This document shows positions 8,767 through 17,631 of a DNA stretch of 64,000 nt, one piece after another (the stretch's first letter is position 1; each line of letters starts with the position of its first letter). A model generated the notes under the pieces. That model was not told the DNA's origin and ran no database searches. It worked only from the letters and a program-made list of their open reading frames with translations. Source of the stretch: Glaciecola nitratireducens FR1064 (GTDB taxonomy: Bacteria; Pseudomonadota; Gammaproteobacteria; Enterobacterales; Alteromonadaceae); NCBI RefSeq assembly GCF_000226565.1, contig NC_016041.1, forward strand, positions 2,294,001 to 2,358,000, in the 5' to 3' direction. A program made the position numbers and the translations under genes.

Positions 8767-11184
8767 CTACTCGTCGTCTGCGCCACCATTAACTATATTG
8801 GCAATGTTATATAAGCGATTAACTGCTTGATAGTGGATGCTATTTTTTGGATAGCGTCCTTTTACATTCAACTCACCCGCTTCTTTCTTCATTAATAGAC
8901 ACAACGTTTCATCAACCGAACTTACCGCATAAACGTGAAATAAACCTTGCTTAACCGCTTCAATAATTTCACTGTCTAAGACCAAATTGAGCGCATTCGA
9001 TTTTGGAATAATCACGCCCTGCTTGCCATTCAAGCCGCGTTGCAAACAAAGTGAAAAATAGCCTTCGATTTTTTCATTTACGCCGCCGACCGCCTGCACT
9101 TCGCCATATTGATTTATAGAGCCCGTTACTGCCAATCCTTGGTCAACGGGTAATTCCGTCAAAGCAGAAATGAGCGCTATTAATTCTCCCAAGGACGCAC
9201 TATCGCCATCAATATAGCCATACGATTGCTCTAACGCGATATTGGCCGACAGAGTAAGCGGAAAGAATTGAGCATACTTATTACCAAGATAGCCAGTGAG
9301 GAGCATAACGCCCTTAGAGTGTATCGATTGTCCCAGTTCCACTTCACGCTCAATGTCAATAACACCACTTGAACCGGCATAAACCGTCGAGGTTATGCGA
9401 GCAGGAGTTCCGAAAGCAGTGTCTCCAACCTCCAGTACGGTGAGTCCATTTACTTTTCCAGCAGCGTGTCCATCGGTATTAATCAGGACATGGCCTTCTT
9501 TTATATCCTCAAGAAGTGATTCACTCACACGACCTGTTCGGTTTTTCTTGGCCGCTAATGCAGCTTCTATATGAATGGCCTCAAGCTGATTTTGCTGCTG
9601 TTGAAAACAAAAGTATTGCGCCTCATTTATCAACTCAATCACATCAGCAAATCTTGCGCTCAATTTTGACTGATGTTCAGCCAGTCTCAGGCTATGTTCA
9701 AGAAGTCGTCGCATTGCTTCTGCATCAATACCACTAAGACCTATATGTTGAACGTGCCCCTTTACCCTCGCGACGAAGTCATTCAAATTTTGTTGGTTTA
9801 AAGGAATTTCATGGTCAAAATCTACGAGAACTCGGAACAGCTCTTTGAATTCATCGTCATAATCTTGCAGCGCATAATAGAGTTCACGCGACCCTAGCAG
9901 TATCACTTTTACTTTTAATGGGATCACTTGGGGGGTTTGCGTGATCGAATTCACCATGCCTACATCTTGCTGCGGTAACTCCATTTTTAGTTGGCCAAAT
10001 TTTAGTGCCAGCTTTAACGATTCCCAAACGTAGGGCTGATCAACAAATTTGTCTGCATCCAGCAACAAATAACCACCGTTAGCTTTGTGTAAGGCACCTG
10101 CAACGATCATCCTGTAGTTGGTGTAAACACTACCTTGGACACTTGTGTATTCGACTTTACCAAACAAATTCTGATGTGTTGGGTTGGACTCATAAACGAT
10201 AGGCGCGCCAGCATCAATTGAATGTCGTACCAACACATTTGGAACATAGGTATCAACCAAAATTGCGCTTATATCAAAATCGTCTTGTTTCTCATCTTTG
10301 GTTTCAGGAACCAGTAATTCTGTCACTGTGTCAATTAAATGCGGCTTCAACTGTTTCAGATGCTTCAGAATCGCTATATCTGATGCATGTTTATGCTCTA
10401 GTTCCTTAAGCAAAGGACGAATACCCTGCTCAGCAGTGTCACGCTTCAGTTTTCGCAACTGCTCGGCACTCTCGCGTTGCCATAAAGGGACTTCAATGAG
10501 TGCTTCGCTCAAACATTCCTCAAGTTCATCAATGAGGCCATAATATACCTGCCTTTCGTCATCACTACGCAGCGCGAAATCGGCATCATTTATTGGTTTG
10601 CCGTCAATAATGGGAGAAAAGCTAATAGTGCCATTTTCCTCAATGAGAGCAATGCCTTTGCCAAACGCAATTTTCTCAACTTCATCAATGGCCTTATCGT
10701 AGCGTTGCTCATTGGACCGAGTAATGGCTGCCTTTCGACGCTGATAGCTTGGATTTTCGAAGACTGCGGGAAAAGTATCCATTAATTCATCAAGTAAACT
10801 TTCAATATCTTCAACAAAAGCTTTGCTCTGACTTGTTGGCAACTGCAAAGCGATAGGTTGACGTTCATCATCAAAATTATTTAAATAACACCAGTCATTA
10901 GGCGTCGGTTGCGCATGGGCGCGCTGATTAATAAAGTTATGCACCAGGGTATAGCGGCCTGTCGCTTGCTCACCCATGACATACAAATTGTAGCCAGTTG
11001 AGTTAACGCCCAAACCAAAATTTAACGCTTCTTTTGCTCTATTTTGTCCAATTAGCGCTGTCTCACCTGCTTGGCTTTGCATAGCGATATCGAACATTTC
11101 ATTATTAACGCCCGCACTCAAATCGGCTGCGGCAATGCTCAGTTTTTGCATGACTTGTTGAATGGACGAGAGTTTTGCAACCAT
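8767..11184 (-). CDS. Lon-like ATP-dependent protease (LonB/AAA_32 type)
   Basis: An 805-residue protein combining an N-terminal AAA-like P-loop, a long helical insertion (about 120-300), the rest of the ATPase region (GGYLLLDADKF as Walker B, about 370-380) and a C-terminal S16 Lon peptidase domain. The peptidase dyad is S662 in DGDSASLGEL and K705 in GGVNEKIEGYF. The P-loop reads GEQATGRYT with Arg where Lon has Lys, as is common in this subfamily. It is a soluble cytoplasmic relative of E. coli YcbZ, but longer. Substrates are unknown. It is divergent from leuS. Confidence 0.88.
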   Translation of the reverse strand: MVAKLSSIQQVMQKLSIAAADLSAGVNNEMFDIAMQSQAGETALIGQNRAKEALNFGLGVNSTGYNLYVMGEQATGRYTLVHNFINQRAHAQPTPNDWCYLNNFDDERQPIALQLPTSQSKAFVEDIESLLDELMDTFPAVFENPSYQRRKAAITRSNEQRYDKAIDEVEKIAFGKGIALIEENGTISFSPIIDGKPINDADFALRSDDERQVYYGLIDELEECLSEALIEVPLWQRESAEQLRKLKRDTAEQGIRPLLKELEHKHASDIAILKHLKQLKPHLIDTVTELLVPETKDEKQDDFDISAILVDTYVPNVLVRHSIDAGAPIVYESNPTHQNLFGKVEYTSVQGSVYTNYRMIVAGALHKANGGYLLLDADKFVDQPYVWESLKLALKFGQLKMELPQQDVGMVNSITQTPQVIPLKVKVILLGSRELYYALQDYDDEFKELFRVLVDFDHEIPLNQQNLNDFVARVKGHVQHIGLSGIDAEAMRRLLEHSLRLAEHQSKLSARFADVIELINEAQYFCFQQQQNQLEAIHIEAALAAKKNRTGRVSESLLEDIKEGHVLINTDGHAAGKVNGLTVLEVGDTAFGTPARITSTVYAGSSGVIDIEREVELGQSIHSKGVMLLTGYLGNKYAQFFPLTLSANIALEQSYGYIDGDSASLGELIALISALTELPVDQGLAVTGSINQYGEVQAVGGVNEKIEGYFSLCLQRGLNGKQGVIIPKSNALNLVLDSEIIEAVKQGLFHVYAVSSVDETLCLLMKKEAGELNVKGRYPKNSIHYQAVNRLYNIANIVNGGADDE

Positions 11185-11638
11185 AGATATTTTTTTCTTC
11201 TTTCGTTTCTATTTATGAATAGTCTGGTGAATGTTGTGCTTATTGAATCTATTGAGCATTTCTTTGCTAGCAAAGAGTGGAAAGCTTGTATGTTACCTAC
11301 TGACAAAAATCGTAGTCTCATTTAATGCTCTTGAAACGAAAACACCGATTCATCATTGCATACTTTCACAGTCAGCGTGCGACCAACTTTGCTCCTCTCT
11401 TTCTATGGTAATTGATGTGCTGTTAGATTGCTGTAATTTTGTGATGATTTAATACTTTTGACCTTTTTTCTTTGCTTGATTGTGTATTTTAACAGCAGCT
11501 ATGACAGTGATTTTTAATAAATTGACAAAAATAACCCAAGATGGCTCGCTTTATCAGTTTCGTCTATTGTCCCATGCCCCTTCAACAAGGTATTCTATAC
11601 GGAATAAAATAACAATATGCCCAGAGATACAGATATAA
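11185..11638. other. Divergent spacer between the Lon-like gene and leuS
   Basis: 454 bases of AT-rich DNA that must hold the promoters of both flanking genes. A TTGACA is present at 11522-11527 but no well-spaced -10 follows it. A 23-codon frame starting ATGGCTCGC near 11540 runs to just ahead of leuS. It has only two leucines, so it does not look like a leucine attenuator leader peptide. I see no terminator, tRNA-like element or strong repeat. Confidence 0.5.
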
Positions 11639-14278
11639 ATGGCCAATACAGACCACACCGAAAATCAATATGATCCGCAAGCCGTAGAGAAATCAGCGCA
11701 AACGCATTGGGATGAAACTCAAATATTTGCAGCGAAGCAGGACGATAATAGAGAAAAGTTCTATTGCTTGTCTATGTTTCCCTACCCGAGTGGCCGCCTA
11801 CATATGGGACACGTGCGTAATTATACTATTGGTGATGTGGTCAGCCGTTTTCATCGCATGCAGGGCAAAAATGTACTACAGCCGATGGGTTGGGATGCGT
11901 TTGGCTTGCCGGCAGAAAATGCAGCGATAAACAACAAGTCAGCGCCAGCAAAGTGGACCTATCAGAATATTGATTACATGAAGACTCAGCTTAACTCACT
12001 AGGCTTTGGCTACGATTGGAGCCGCGAGTTAGCAACATGCAAGCAAGACTATTATCGTTGGGAGCAGTGGTTTTTTACACGTTTATTCGATAAAGGGCTC
12101 GTGTACAAGAAAAATGCAACGGTAAACTGGGACCCAGTCGATCAAACCGTACTGGCGAATGAGCAAGTGATTGATGGCCGCGGGTGGCGCTCAGGTGCAT
12201 TAGTCGAGCAAAAAGAAATACCGCAATGGTTCATTAAAATTACAAATTACGCTGAACAATTGTTGACTGATTTAGATAAACTGAGCGAATGGCCGCAGCA
12301 AGTAGTCACCGCGCAGCGCAACTGGATTGGGCGCTCTGAAGGAGTCGATGTTACCTTCGACCTAAGTGCCGAAACGGCGGGCATTAGTCAAATCGAGGTG
12401 TACACAACTCGACCGGATACACTGTATGGTGTGTCATATCTGGCTGTCGCTGCACAACATCCCCTGGCTTTAGAAATGGCCAAGTCGAATCCTGATATGA
12501 CCGCATTTATTGATGAGTGCAAAAATACAAAAACCACAGAAGCCGATATGGCAACGATGGAAAAGAGAGGAATGCCAACCGGCCTAAGCGCCATTCATCC
12601 GCTTACGGGTGAAACAATTCCGATCTGGATCGCCAACTTCGTGTTGATGAGTTATGGTTCTGGCGCAGTTATGTCGGTTCCCGCTCACGATCAACGTGAC
12701 TGGGAGTTCGCGACTAAATACCAGTTGCCTATATTGCAAGTGGTCGAATTTACACCTAATGATGCTGACACCGCGGATATTAGTAAGGCCGCTTATACCG
12801 AAAAGAATACGCTAATGAATTCCGCAGAATACAGTGGACTCTCATTTAAAGATGGATTTGACGCTATCGCTGAAAAGCTTGCTACATTGGGTAAAGGAAA
12901 AAAATCGATTAATTATCGTCTGCGTGACTGGGGCGTATCGCGACAACGTTATTGGGGAGCACCGATCCCGGTTGTTACTAACGAAAACGGTGAATCCTTT
13001 GCTGTTAACGCTGAAGACTTACCGGTCGTATTACCAGAAGACGTTGTTATGGATGGCGTCACCTCGCCAATTAAAGCAGATCCAGATTGGGCAAAAGCCA
13101 CTCACAACGGCCAGCCCGTCACCAGAGAAACTGACACGTTTGATACTTTCATGGAATCGTCTTGGTATTACGCTCGTTATGCATCTGCCCCGTCTGATGC
13201 AATGCTTGATCCCAAAGAAGCCAATTACTGGCTTCCTGTCGATCAATATATTGGCGGCATTGAGCACGCTATTTTGCACCTATTGTATGCGCGCTTTTTT
13301 CACAAGCTTTTGCGTGACGAAGACCTTGTTACTAGCGATGAACCTTTCAAAAAGCTATTGTGCCAAGGCATGGTGCTAGCAGATGCATTTTTTACTAAAG
13401 ACGAAAAAGGTAAAGAGATTTGGCATGCGCCAACTGATGTCATAGTTGAAAAAGATGATAAAGGTCGCATTGCTAAGGCTACTCTCGCGGATGGCACAGA
13501 AGTTGAACATGCTGGCATGATCAAAATGGGAAAATCAAAGAATAACGGCATTGATCCCCAAGCTGTAATCGATATTTATGGCGCAGATACAGTCAGATTA
13601 TTTACAATGTTTGCCGCGCCACCAGAGCAAACCCTCGAGTGGATAGATTCAGGCGTTGAAGGTTCACATCGTTTCTTAAAACGTTTCTGGCGTTTAGCCA
13701 ATGAACATTGTGAATTATGTGAAAGTAAAGGAGGCGTCCCCAAACTAAATAAAGCCTCGCTGAACAAGACACAGAAAGCGCTGCGCAGAGAAATTCACCA
13801 AACAATTGAAAAAGTCACTGATGACTTAGGACGCAGACAAACCTTCAATACCGCAGTAGCAAAAGTGATGGAGTTATTAAATAGTTTGCAGAAAGCTGAA
13901 ATGCTTGATGACCAGGATATTGCCCTTCAGCGCGAAGGTTTAATGGCAATGGTGCAATTATTGAACCCAATCACACCGCATATTTGCGAAGCACTCTGGA
14001 CATTATTAGGCGGAAAGAGCGCTGATGGTAAGGGCGAGTTACAAACATCCCCATGGCCTCAAGTAGATGCATCAGCGTTAGTGGAAGACGAAAAACTGAT
14101 CGTTGTTCAAGTGAACGGTAAAGTGCGGGCAAAAATGACGGTTGCGGCCGACATCAGCAGCGAGCAGGCGCAAGAAGAAGCATTAGCGCAAGAGAATGTG
14201 CAGCCATTTATTGATGGTAAAACAGTACGTAAAGTTATTTATATTGCGGGTAAACTTGTCAATATTGTAGCTAACTAG
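11639..14278 (+). CDS. leuS: Leucyl-tRNA synthetase
   Basis: Class Ia synthetase that charges tRNA-Leu; 879 residues, slightly longer than E. coli (860). The HIGH motif is HMGH (55-58) inside [16 protein letters not shown]. The editing (CP1) domain contains the conserved TTRPDT threonine-rich stretch and the AHDQRDWEF region. The catalytic KMSKS signature reads KMGKS (629-633), with Gly in place of the first Ser, followed by the expected KNNGIDPQ. The C-terminal domain ends in NGKVRAKM and VRKVIYI. The ribosome-binding site is poor. It heads a long plus-strand run, but two hairpins separate it from lptE. Confidence 0.97.
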   Translation: MANTDHTENQYDPQAVEKSAQTHWDETQIFAAKQDDNREKFYCLSMFPYPSGRLHMGHVRNYTIGDVVSRFHRMQGKNVLQPMGWDAFGLPAENAAINNKSAPAKWTYQNIDYMKTQLNSLGFGYDWSRELATCKQDYYRWEQWFFTRLFDKGLVYKKNATVNWDPVDQTVLANEQVIDGRGWRSGALVEQKEIPQWFIKITNYAEQLLTDLDKLSEWPQQVVTAQRNWIGRSEGVDVTFDLSAETAGISQIEVYTTRPDTLYGVSYLAVAAQHPLALEMAKSNPDMTAFIDECKNTKTTEADMATMEKRGMPTGLSAIHPLTGETIPIWIANFVLMSYGSGAVMSVPAHDQRDWEFATKYQLPILQVVEFTPNDADTADISKAAYTEKNTLMNSAEYSGLSFKDGFDAIAEKLATLGKGKKSINYRLRDWGVSRQRYWGAPIPVVTNENGESFAVNAEDLPVVLPEDVVMDGVTSPIKADPDWAKATHNGQPVTRETDTFDTFMESSWYYARYASAPSDAMLDPKEANYWLPVDQYIGGIEHAILHLLYARFFHKLLRDEDLVTSDEPFKKLLCQGMVLADAFFTKDEKGKEIWHAPTDVIVEKDDKGRIAKATLADGTEVEHAGMIKMGKSKNNGIDPQAVIDIYGADTVRLFTMFAAPPEQTLEWIDSGVEGSHRFLKRFWRLANEHCELCESKGGVPKLNKASLNKTQKALRREIHQTIEKVTDDLGRRQTFNTAVAKVMELLNSLQKAEMLDDQDIALQREGLMAMVQLLNPITPHICEALWTLLGGKSADGKGELQTSPWPQVDASALVEDEKLIVVQVNGKVRAKMTVAADISSEQAQEEALAQENVQPFIDGKTVRKVIYIAGKLVNIVAN

Positions 14279-14339
14279 TAAGTCAGCAACGTGGTGAGAA
14301 AAACGTTGCCGAACTTACGTCTTCACAGACGTTATTTTT
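14278..14339 (+). terminator. Tandem, partly overlapping hairpins after leuS
   Basis: Hairpin 1 pairs GTAAGT-GCAACGT (14278-14292) with ACGTTGC-ACTTAC (14303-14318), starting at the leuS stop codon. Hairpin 2 pairs ACGTCT (14317-14322) with AGACGT (14327-14332), has a TCAC loop and is followed by TATTTTT. The arms overlap by two bases, so full formation of one weakens the other. Hairpin 2 with its T run looks like an intrinsic terminator or attenuator between leuS and lptE. Confidence 0.6.
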
Positions 14340-14415
14340 GCCGTATGTTCGTTAAATAGCAAAGACACGTTGGCCTAAAATTTAACATATTGGGCCACAT
14401 CGACGGAGTAGGATT

Positions 14416-15063
14416 TTGATAAGCCGAGTGAGCCAAGTTAGCGCTATACTTTCCAATTTAGGCGGGTATGTGTGTACTACAATTAAAAAGTCGAAACTGG
14501 CGTTTATCATTGCCGTGATCACGGTAGTGTTGCAAGGATGCGGTTTTAAATTGCGCGGCAGCCAGGCATTGCCAAGTTATTTAAATAACGTTGTTATTCT
14601 CTCACAATTTGACTATTTGCCGCTATCCAGAGCCTTAGACAACAGGCTTCCTGTGTACCAATTGCAGAGTATCGTCGGCGAAAAAACAATTCCTGAAGGT
14701 ATAGAACCCACGACTGTCGTAGTCATAAAGCTTCAGCCTGAAGCGCTTGAGCGCCGTCTACTTTCTATTTTTTCAAGTGGGCAAGTTGCAGAATACGAGC
14801 TGATTTATTCTGTAAATTACGAGGTTATTTTTCCTTTTGCTGAACCCATAAGCGCATCAATGACGGTGGCAAGAGAATATCAGGATGATCCCGATCAAGT
14901 GCTGGCAAAATCTAGAGAGTTAGACCTGGTACTCGATGAAATGCGAGCGGAGTCCGCTGACCGTATGATTCGATTGCTGTCTAGTCAATACACTGAAGCA
15001 CTAGCTTCCATTGAAGCACGAAAAACCCGAAAAGCGTCAAAAATTAACGTGAACAAGCCCTAA
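14416..15063 (+). CDS. lptE: LPS-assembly lipoprotein LptE
   Basis: Outer-membrane lipoprotein that plugs and assembles the LptD translocon for lipopolysaccharide. The 215-residue product has a hydrophobic segment (about 28-40) ending in the lipobox LQGC, with the lipidated Cys at 42, then GFKLRGSQALP, the usual GF.LRG start of mature LptE. The VAEYEL and REYQDDPDQVLAK segments match the family. The start is TTG at 14416 with GGAG seven bases upstream; this gives a longer than usual pre-lipobox region, and a GTG at 14428 is an alternative. Its stop codon overlaps the holA start (TAATG). Confidence 0.9.
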   Translation: MISRVSQVSAILSNLGGYVCTTIKKSKLAFIIAVITVVLQGCGFKLRGSQALPSYLNNVVILSQFDYLPLSRALDNRLPVYQLQSIVGEKTIPEGIEPTTVVVIKLQPEALERRLLSIFSSGQVAEYELIYSVNYEVIFPFAEPISASMTVAREYQDDPDQVLAKSRELDLVLDEMRAESADRMIRLLSSQYTEALASIEARKTRKASKINVNKP

Positions 15064-16094
15064 TGCAAGTTTATCCCAATCGGTTTCAACAACACATTCA
15101 ACAGCAAGGCCTGGCCCCTTTTATTCTTGTTTTTGGTGACGAACCACAGCAGAAGCTAGATATGATCGATTCCGTTCGCATACTAGCAAAATCTCAGGGC
15201 TTTGATGAACGCCAAACATTGATTGCTGACACTGATTTTTCATGGTCGCAGTTGATTGAAGCCACTCAATCAATGTCGCTATTTTCCGACAAACAGTATA
15301 TTGAGCTTACCCTACCAACAGGTAAGCCTGGCGCCGAGGGTAGTAAAGTCCTAACTGCCATTGCCGAAAATCCATCGATTGATACCTTAATTTTGATCCA
15401 AGGTCCTAAAATCGCAAAAGATGTTCAAAAGGCAAAATGGTTCAAGGCGCTTGACGCAAAGGGTATATTTTCAATTTGTTATCCCCTTGAGGGTAAGCAG
15501 TTAGTCCAATGGATTGAACAGCGCTGCCGTGCTTCTAAGGTGAACATTAGCCCTGCGGGAGTAAACCTCCTAGCTGACTTCAGTGAAGGTAATTTACTTG
15601 CAGCTAAACAAGAAATTGAAAAACTAGCTTTGATGTATGCCGACAATGGCCAACAAGTCGATGAAAAAGTGTTGGCTGCTGGTATGGTCGAGCAATCTCG
15701 ATTCACGGTGTTTCAATTTGTCGACGATTTACTCGCAGGTGATATTCAAAAAGCGATTAAAATTTTGTACCGTTTGGAAAGCGAAGGTGTAGAGCCAAAC
15801 ATTATTCTATGGAATCTAATAAAAGAAGCGCAAACACTAGCTGAATGCCAGGCAATGCAGAGCGTTGAAGGGAGTATCAACTTCAATAAGTTACGTATTT
15901 GGCAAAATAAGCAAAGCCTATATAAGAATGCCTTGCGGCGGCTCACTCCCGGTCATATCAGTTTGATGCACAATCATTTACAACAAGCCGACTTAATATT
16001 GAAAAGTGAGACAACAGCAAGACCTTACATTTTGTTAAGTCATTTGGCACTGTTGTTCATGCCCGCAGCACTGCAACACCTACCTTTAAATTAG
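15063..16094 (+). CDS. holA: DNA polymerase III subunit delta
   Basis: The delta subunit of the clamp loader opens the beta sliding clamp ring. The 343-residue length matches E. coli HolA. Conserved features are the N-terminal FILVFGDEPQQKLDMIDSVR, the clamp-interacting hydrophobic pair in QSMSLFSDKQYIEL and the WFKAL/W(I)EQRC segments of the AAA-like domain. The ATG overlaps the lptE stop codon, so translation is coupled. nadD follows after two bases, as in E. coli (lptE-holA-nadD). Confidence 0.95.
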   Translation: MQVYPNRFQQHIQQQGLAPFILVFGDEPQQKLDMIDSVRILAKSQGFDERQTLIADTDFSWSQLIEATQSMSLFSDKQYIELTLPTGKPGAEGSKVLTAIAENPSIDTLILIQGPKIAKDVQKAKWFKALDAKGIFSICYPLEGKQLVQWIEQRCRASKVNISPAGVNLLADFSEGNLLAAKQEIEKLALMYADNGQQVDEKVLAAGMVEQSRFTVFQFVDDLLAGDIQKAIKILYRLESEGVEPNIILWNLIKEAQTLAECQAMQSVEGSINFNKLRIWQNKQSLYKNALRRLTPGHISLMHNHLQQADLILKSETTARPYILLSHLALLFMPAALQHLPLN

Positions 16095-16096
16095 TA

Positions 16097-16771
16097 ATGA
16101 CCTATTCTCAACCAATCACGCTCTTCGGTGGCACTTTTAACCCGCCGCATTGGGGACACGTCAAGCCATTAAAACAAGCGATGCAAGCTCTCGACATAAC
16201 GAAAGTGGGTTTGATGCCATGCAACATTCCTCCTCATAAGCAACGCTTAAAGATTAGCAATCAACACCGATTGGCAATGCTACAAATTATTTGTGAGCTT
16301 GAGTCATCGCTATATATCGAAGGTATCGAATTAGAAAGTGATGAAGTGAGTTTTACCTTCAATACCTTGCAAAAATTAAAGAAGAATAATCAACAATCAC
16401 TCTGTTTTGTGATGGGCGCAGACTCGTTCCAATCGTTTGAAACATGGCATAGATGGCAAGAGATCTTGCAGCTTTGTAATATTATTGTGTTGAATAGAGA
16501 CAACCAGCCGTTAAAAAGATTGAAAGAAGTGACGCAATATATTTCATGTGGGCCTCATGATGCTGTATCCTTAGCAGACAAGCAGGTTTTATCAACAAGT
16601 AACGGAATTGTTGTGTCTTGCCATTTTCCAAACGTTGCGGTGTCTTCAACTTTAATTCGAGATAAACTCGAGCAAAAAGACTATCCTTATTTGGAAACAG
16701 GCGAAGTACTGCCTTTAGAGGTGTTGAAATATATTAAGCAACACCAATTATATGAACGAAAAATCCCTTAG
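16097..16771 (+). CDS. nadD: Nicotinate-mononucleotide adenylyltransferase
   Basis: Adenylates nicotinate mononucleotide to deamido-NAD in NAD synthesis. The 224-residue protein shows the nucleotidyltransferase signature GGTFNPPHWGHVKP near the N-terminus, the MPCNIPPHK substrate loop, VMGADSFQSFETWHRW and the C-terminal VSSTLIRDKL motif. It is tightly packed between holA and rsfS. Confidence 0.96.
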   Translation: MTYSQPITLFGGTFNPPHWGHVKPLKQAMQALDITKVGLMPCNIPPHKQRLKISNQHRLAMLQIICELESSLYIEGIELESDEVSFTFNTLQKLKKNNQQSLCFVMGADSFQSFETWHRWQEILQLCNIIVLNRDNQPLKRLKEVTQYISCGPHDAVSLADKQVLSTSNGIVVSCHFPNVAVSSTLIRDKLEQKDYPYLETGEVLPLEVLKYIKQHQLYERKIP

Positions 16772-16779
16772 GAATAACA

Positions 16780-17097
16780 TTGAATCAACAAGAATACGTT
16801 CAATTTATAATAGACAAAATTGAAGATATGAAAGCCAGAGACATTGTACAAATAAATGTTGAAGGAAAGTCTACCATCACTGACGTGCTAATCGTATGCT
16901 CAGGAAACTCAAAAAAGCATGTTTCATCGATTGCTGAAAACCTTGTGGTTGAAATGAAAGCTGCAAATATGCCTCCACTAAGCGTCGAGGGCAAAGAAAC
17001 AGGTGAATGGGTACTTGTCGATTTAGGTAACGTTGTTGTGCACGTAATGCAAGACGAAACACGCGATTTCTACCAACTTGAGAAGCTTTGGCAATAG
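16780..17097 (+). CDS. rsfS: Ribosomal silencing factor RsfS
   Basis: Binds ribosomal protein L14 (uL14) and blocks 30S-50S joining when nutrients are short. The 105-residue product aligns along its length with E. coli RsfS: FIIDKIEDMKARDIVQINVEGKS, TDVLIVCSGNSKKHVSSIAE, WVLVDLGNVVVHVMQ and a C-terminal LEKLW. The TTG at 16780 is the start: AGGA lies six bases upstream and it sets the N-terminus expected from homologues. It sits between nadD and rlmH, the standard order. Confidence 0.96.
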   Translation: MNQQEYVQFIIDKIEDMKARDIVQINVEGKSTITDVLIVCSGNSKKHVSSIAENLVVEMKAANMPPLSVEGKETGEWVLVDLGNVVVHVMQDETRDFYQLEKLWQ

Positions 17098-17133
17098 CCT
17101 GAGCCTGCGCTCTGCAATTTTGGTGATATACAA

Positions 17134-17604
17134 ATGCGAATACAAGTTGTCGCGGTTGGGAACAAAATGCCTAGTTGGGTTGTCGAAGGTACGCAAGAGT
17201 ATGTGAGGCGCTTCCCAGCTGACTGCCAATTGTATTTCACGGAAATTGCTCCCGGTAAAAGGGGCAAAAATGCCGACGTGAAGCGCATTCTTTTTGATGA
17301 GGGTCGGCGTTGCTTACAACAAGTCCCAAAAGGAAACAAAATTGTTACGCTGGAAGTGCTTGGCCAAAGCTGGAGCACACCAAAACTCGCAGAGCAGCTA
17401 GAGAAGTGGAAAATGGACGGACGTGATATTAGTCTTTTAATTGGCGGTCCCGAAGGGCTATCAGAAGAATGCCAACAAGCGTCCGAGCAAAAATGGTCGT
17501 TGTCTAAATTGACGCTGCCACACCCGATGGTAAGAGTTATTGTTGCTGAGAGCATTTATCGCGCTTGGTCGGTGACTCAAAATCATCCATACCATCGAGA
17601 ATAA
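17134..17604 (+). CDS. rlmH: 23S rRNA (pseudouridine-1915-N3) methyltransferase
   Basis: SPOUT-class enzyme that methylates pseudouridine 1915 in helix 69 of 23S rRNA. The 156-residue length is standard. The start [16 protein letters not shown], the SAM-binding knot segments [10 protein letters not shown] and [20 protein letters not shown], and the ending NHPYHRE are diagnostic. GGTGA seven bases ahead of the ATG is a good ribosome-binding site. rsfS-rlmH-mrdA-mrdB is the E. coli order. Confidence 0.97.
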   Translation: MRIQVVAVGNKMPSWVVEGTQEYVRRFPADCQLYFTEIAPGKRGKNADVKRILFDEGRRCLQQVPKGNKIVTLEVLGQSWSTPKLAEQLEKWKMDGRDISLLIGGPEGLSEECQQASEQKWSLSKLTLPHPMVRVIVAESIYRAWSVTQNHPYHRE

Positions 17605-17631
17605 AGCAGGTTGTAGAGACAAGAGTATTAT

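Noticed and set aside
8767-11184. Canonical Lon (lon)
   Set aside because: Domain order, the Arg-containing P-loop and the helical insertion fit the LonB/YcbZ-like group, not the 784-residue housekeeping Lon.
11071-11452. Several overlapping frames in the Lon-like/leuS spacer
   Set aside because: Short, overlap each other and the Lon-like start, no ribosome-binding sites; treated as noncoding.
11540-11611. Possible leader peptide before leuS
   Set aside because: It has only two leucine codons and no following terminator/antiterminator pair, so it does not look like an attenuator.
14317-14332. MetJ box in the leuS-lptE hairpin (AGACGT)
   Set aside because: The AGACGT halves are inverted around a TCAC loop rather than tandem 8-bp boxes, so they fit a terminator stem.
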